Assembly (NCBI GenBank): GCA_030637455.1
Contig: DAOWGL010000209.1
Coordinates: forward strand, 1-5,041
DNA length: 5,041 nt
Origin: Candidatus Nitrosopumilus sp.
GTDB lineage: Archaea > Thermoproteota > Nitrososphaeria > Nitrososphaerales > Nitrosopumilaceae
Reading direction: 5' to 3'
The notes below the pieces were generated by a model. The model had not been told where the DNA came from. It was given only the letters and a program-made list of their open reading frames with translations, and did not search any database. The number at the start of each line of letters is the position of its first letter. Position 1 is the stretch's first letter. Made by a program: the position numbers and the translations under genes. Positions 4,359 to 5,041 of the stretch are shown piece after piece.

Positions 4359-4501
4359 TGTACATGACAAAGACATTTGCATTTTGAATCACTACATAAT
4401 TCATGTTTATTTGAAATACATTTGAAACCGAAATCGTGTAATGGTGTAGATATCCAAAAACTATTCTTTGTTGAATTTTGTGAATTTTGATTTTTCCCCA
4501 T
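4355..4501 (-). CDS. 48-residue Cys/His-rich protein, probable metal binder
   Basis: From the ATG at 4501 the protein begins with a polar, Asn/Ser-rich stretch (MGKNQNSQNSTKNSFW) and ends with a dense ligand block: C28, C36, C41, C43, C45, H46 and H48 (FKCISNKHELCSDSKCKCLC then HVH). This is enough for one or two zinc, copper or iron sites. Small proteins with clustered CxC and HxH are characteristic of Thaumarchaeota, which depend heavily on copper; metal identity here is inference. The stop is the TAG in repeat I. A TATA-like box lies 24-29 bp upstream, and about 100 bp separate the start from copy J, so this cassette has its own promoter. Confidence 0.75.
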   Translation of the reverse strand: MGKNQNSQNSTKNSFWISTPLHDFGFKCISNKHELCSDSKCKCLCHVH

Positions 4502-4524
4502 GTAGATAAAAAGATAAGATTATT

Positions 4525-4530
4525 CATATA
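4525..4530 (-). promoter_or_regulatory. TATA-like box of the 48-residue Cys-rich gene
   Basis: TATATG (context GATATATGAATAATC on the minus strand) lies 24-29 bp before the ATG at 4501, the spacing of a leaderless archaeal promoter. Confidence 0.45.
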
Positions 4531-4599
4531 TCGACAAGGTAATCATTGTAGCTAATCGCAATACATTTACGAGTAAGAAAATAATTTTCTACGTCAATT

Positions 4600-4646
4600 A
4601 TGAACTTAAGCGTATTGGGTATTTTCAAAAGAGTTTAGAATCTAAT
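4600..4646 (+). repeat. Array repeat copy J (complete)
   Basis: ATGAACTTAAGCGTATTG is followed by GGTATTTTCAAAA and GAGTTTAGAATCTAAT. Like copy C it is preceded by ATT, giving the 10-bp imperfect inverted repeat ATTATGAACT/AGTTTAGAAT. The minus-strand TAG at 4642-4644 ends the 34-residue gene. Confidence 0.85.
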
Positions 4647-4746
4647 TTCTCCTTTTGATTTTTTTGAATAATTCATCTGTTTTCATGAATAGTTCAAGTA
4701 ATTTTTCCTTCATTTCATAGAGGGATTTTTTATTTTCTTCCAACAA
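4642..4746 (-). CDS. 34-residue basic helical miniprotein
   Basis: The frame before the TAG in repeat J reads LLEENKKSLYEMKEKLLE then LFMKTDELFKKIKRRN. It is a single charged amphipathic, coiled-coil-like helix with a basic end. Starts are uncertain: tandem TTGs at 4746 and 4743 (34 or 33 residues), or an ATG at 4713 (23 residues). A second CTTAAG (4771-4776) lies 24 nt upstream of 4746, the spacing seen for the other array genes, so I prefer the TTGs. No family is recognised. It fills the J-K spacer. Confidence 0.5.
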   Translation of the reverse strand: MLEENKKSLYEMKEKLLELFMKTDELFKKIKRRN

Positions 4747-4770
4747 ATACCACTAAATTCCACATCTATT

Positions 4771-4795
4771 CTTAAGTTAATTGTATGAACTTAAG
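4771..4795. repeat. Perfect 8-bp inverted repeat CTTAAGTT/AACTTAAG
   Basis: CTTAAGTT (4771-4778) and AACTTAAG (4788-4795) pair perfectly around a 9-base loop. The right arm is the left half of repeat K; the left arm is an extra inverted copy of the same core. It could be a hairpin, or two facing promoter-like CTTAAG boxes upstream of the 34-residue gene. Confidence 0.6.
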
Positions 4796-4888
4796 CGTAT
4801 TGTCTAGTCTCAATAGAGTTAGAATCCAATCAACATTTGGCAACAAGGGTTTAATGTTTAAAAAAATCAAGAAGCCAACTGTGCTCAT
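4772..4888 (-). pseudogene. Frame reading through repeat K; possible cassette gene with lost stop
   Basis: From the ATG at 4888 the frame reads MSTVGFLIFLNIKPLLPNVD, then TGG (4826-4828) where other repeat copies have TAG, and continues through the whole repeat to TAA at 4772-4774 (38 residues). The first 20 residues look like a small hydrophobic peptide. If the repeat-borne stop was ancestral, the gene ended at D20 and the mutation extended it by repeat-encoded residues. Low complexity and the lack of independent support keep this uncertain. Confidence 0.25.
4785..4830 (+). repeat. Array repeat copy K (right half mutated)
   Basis: ATGAACTTAAGCGTATTG then TCTAGTCTCAATA then GAGTTAGAATCCAAT. 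One T is missing from GAGTTTAG. GAATCTA has become GAATCCA, so the minus-strand TAG is TGG here. It is the rightmost copy in the window. Confidence 0.75.
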
Positions 4889-4891
4889 CCT

Positions 4892-4987
4892 CTACGTAAT
4901 GTCACCTGTATGTGTACACCAGTAACCCGATGGGAACTCTACATGACAATAGATTATCGTGTCAGCTTCCTTGATATCACTACGCAT
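4892..4987 (-). CDS. Possible 31-residue protein or 3' end of a longer gene
   Basis: From the ATG at 4987 the frame reads MRSDIKEADTIIYCHVEF then PSGYWCTHTGDIT, TAG. The same frame is open from there to the window edge, so the true gene may be longer and start outside. Two Cys and two His (YCH, WCTH) could bind metal. After the TAG and one codon (AGG) the same frame resumes at an ATG and runs into repeat K, so this could also be the body of a decayed gene with an internal stop. A short plus-strand frame overlaps it. No family is recognised. Confidence 0.3.
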   Translation of the reverse strand: MRSDIKEADTIIYCHVEFPSGYWCTHTGDIT

Positions 4988-5041
4988 TTCTAAGATAAAA
5001 CAGGATCCCTGAAATTTGGAAATGTTACAAATTAGAAAAAA

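Larger units (their letters stand above)
1553..4830. other. Repeat-delimited array of small gene cassettes
   Basis: Eleven copies (A-K) of a shared element separate ten spacers of roughly 100-930 bp. Nine spacers hold one small gene each; E-F holds two. Gene orientations are minus except in D-E and H-I. Five genes end with the TAG inside the element. CTTAAG or TTTAAG lies about 25-35 bp upstream of six starts. This is the geometry of a gene-cassette array, in which a short site is associated with the 3' end of each gene. No transposase or integrase is present in the window, so mobility is inferred from layout only. Proteins are small and enriched in membrane segments and cysteines. Confidence 0.65.

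Noticed and set aside
1551..4830. CRISPR array
   Set aside because: Repeat copies are unequal in length, spacers range from about 100 to 900 bp and contain complete ORFs, and no cas genes are present.
1551..4830. Canonical integron attC sites
   Set aside because: The repeat ends read TCTAAAC/GTTTAGA rather than RYYYAAC/GTTRRRY, two gene orientations occur, and no IntI is in the window. The resemblance is architectural only; copy K's GTTAGAA comes closest.
1551..4830. Insertion sequence or classical transposon
   Set aside because: No transposase frame is found on either strand, and no long terminal inverted repeats with target duplications frame the region.
4854..4925. Plus-strand 23-residue frame starting MFKKIKKPTVLILYVMS
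   Set aside because: It looks like a small membrane peptide but overlaps the minus-strand frames at the window edge and has no supporting promoter or boundary; too short to call.

Overview
The window is AT-rich DNA with short intergenic gaps. It carries a TrmB-type regulator, a DUF2203 protein, a secreted Kazal-domain protein, tiny Cys/His-rich proteins, TTG starts, and TATA-like boxes about 25 bp upstream of start codons (leaderless transcripts). Together these point to an archaeon, most likely an ammonia-oxidising Thaumarchaeote (Nitrososphaerota) of the Nitrosopumilus/Nitrosarchaeum kind. The taxonomic call is inference from gene content and style. No rRNA, tRNA, CRISPR, transposase or integrase gene is visible.

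Left part (1-1550), ordinary gene organisation. A TrmB-family regulator (8-832, +) overlaps by four bases a 34-residue Cys-rich mini-protein (829-933, +). The stop of the mini-protein abuts the stop of a convergent DUF2203 gene (934-1335, -). A 180-bp gap follows, holding a CCTCAC-rich inverted repeat and a 14-codon zinc-ribbon-like fragment that runs into the first repeat.

Main part (1551-4830), a repeat-delimited array of small genes. Eleven copies (A-K) of one element, about 45 bp when complete, separate nine spacers holding one small gene each and one spacer (E-F) holding two. Most genes are on the minus strand; two are on the plus strand. The full element reads ATGAACTTAAGCGTATTG, then a linker with CTCAAAAGAG, then GAGTTTAGAATCTAA. 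On the minus strand its right half reads TTAGATTCTAAACTC. In five unrelated genes the stop codon is the TAG inside that half. The left half places CTTAAG, or a close variant, about 25-35 bp upstream of the next start codon, where an archaeal TATA box would sit. The element is also an imperfect inverted repeat (TGAACT/AGTTTA).

The array genes encode a signal-anchored protein with a GDP...DIGSGI motif, a charged helical protein, a zinc-ribbon two-TM protein, a 50-residue soluble protein, a secreted four-Cys Kazal coiled-coil protein, a three-TM protein, three single-TM miniproteins, a Cys-rich 48-mer and a helical 34-mer. The layout resembles an integron cassette array (gene plus 3' recombination site), but the repeat lacks the canonical attC core and no integrase is in the window.

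Right edge (4830-5041). The array probably continues. Copy K has TGG where the other copies have TAG, and a minus-strand frame reads straight through it. The genes here are uncertain.
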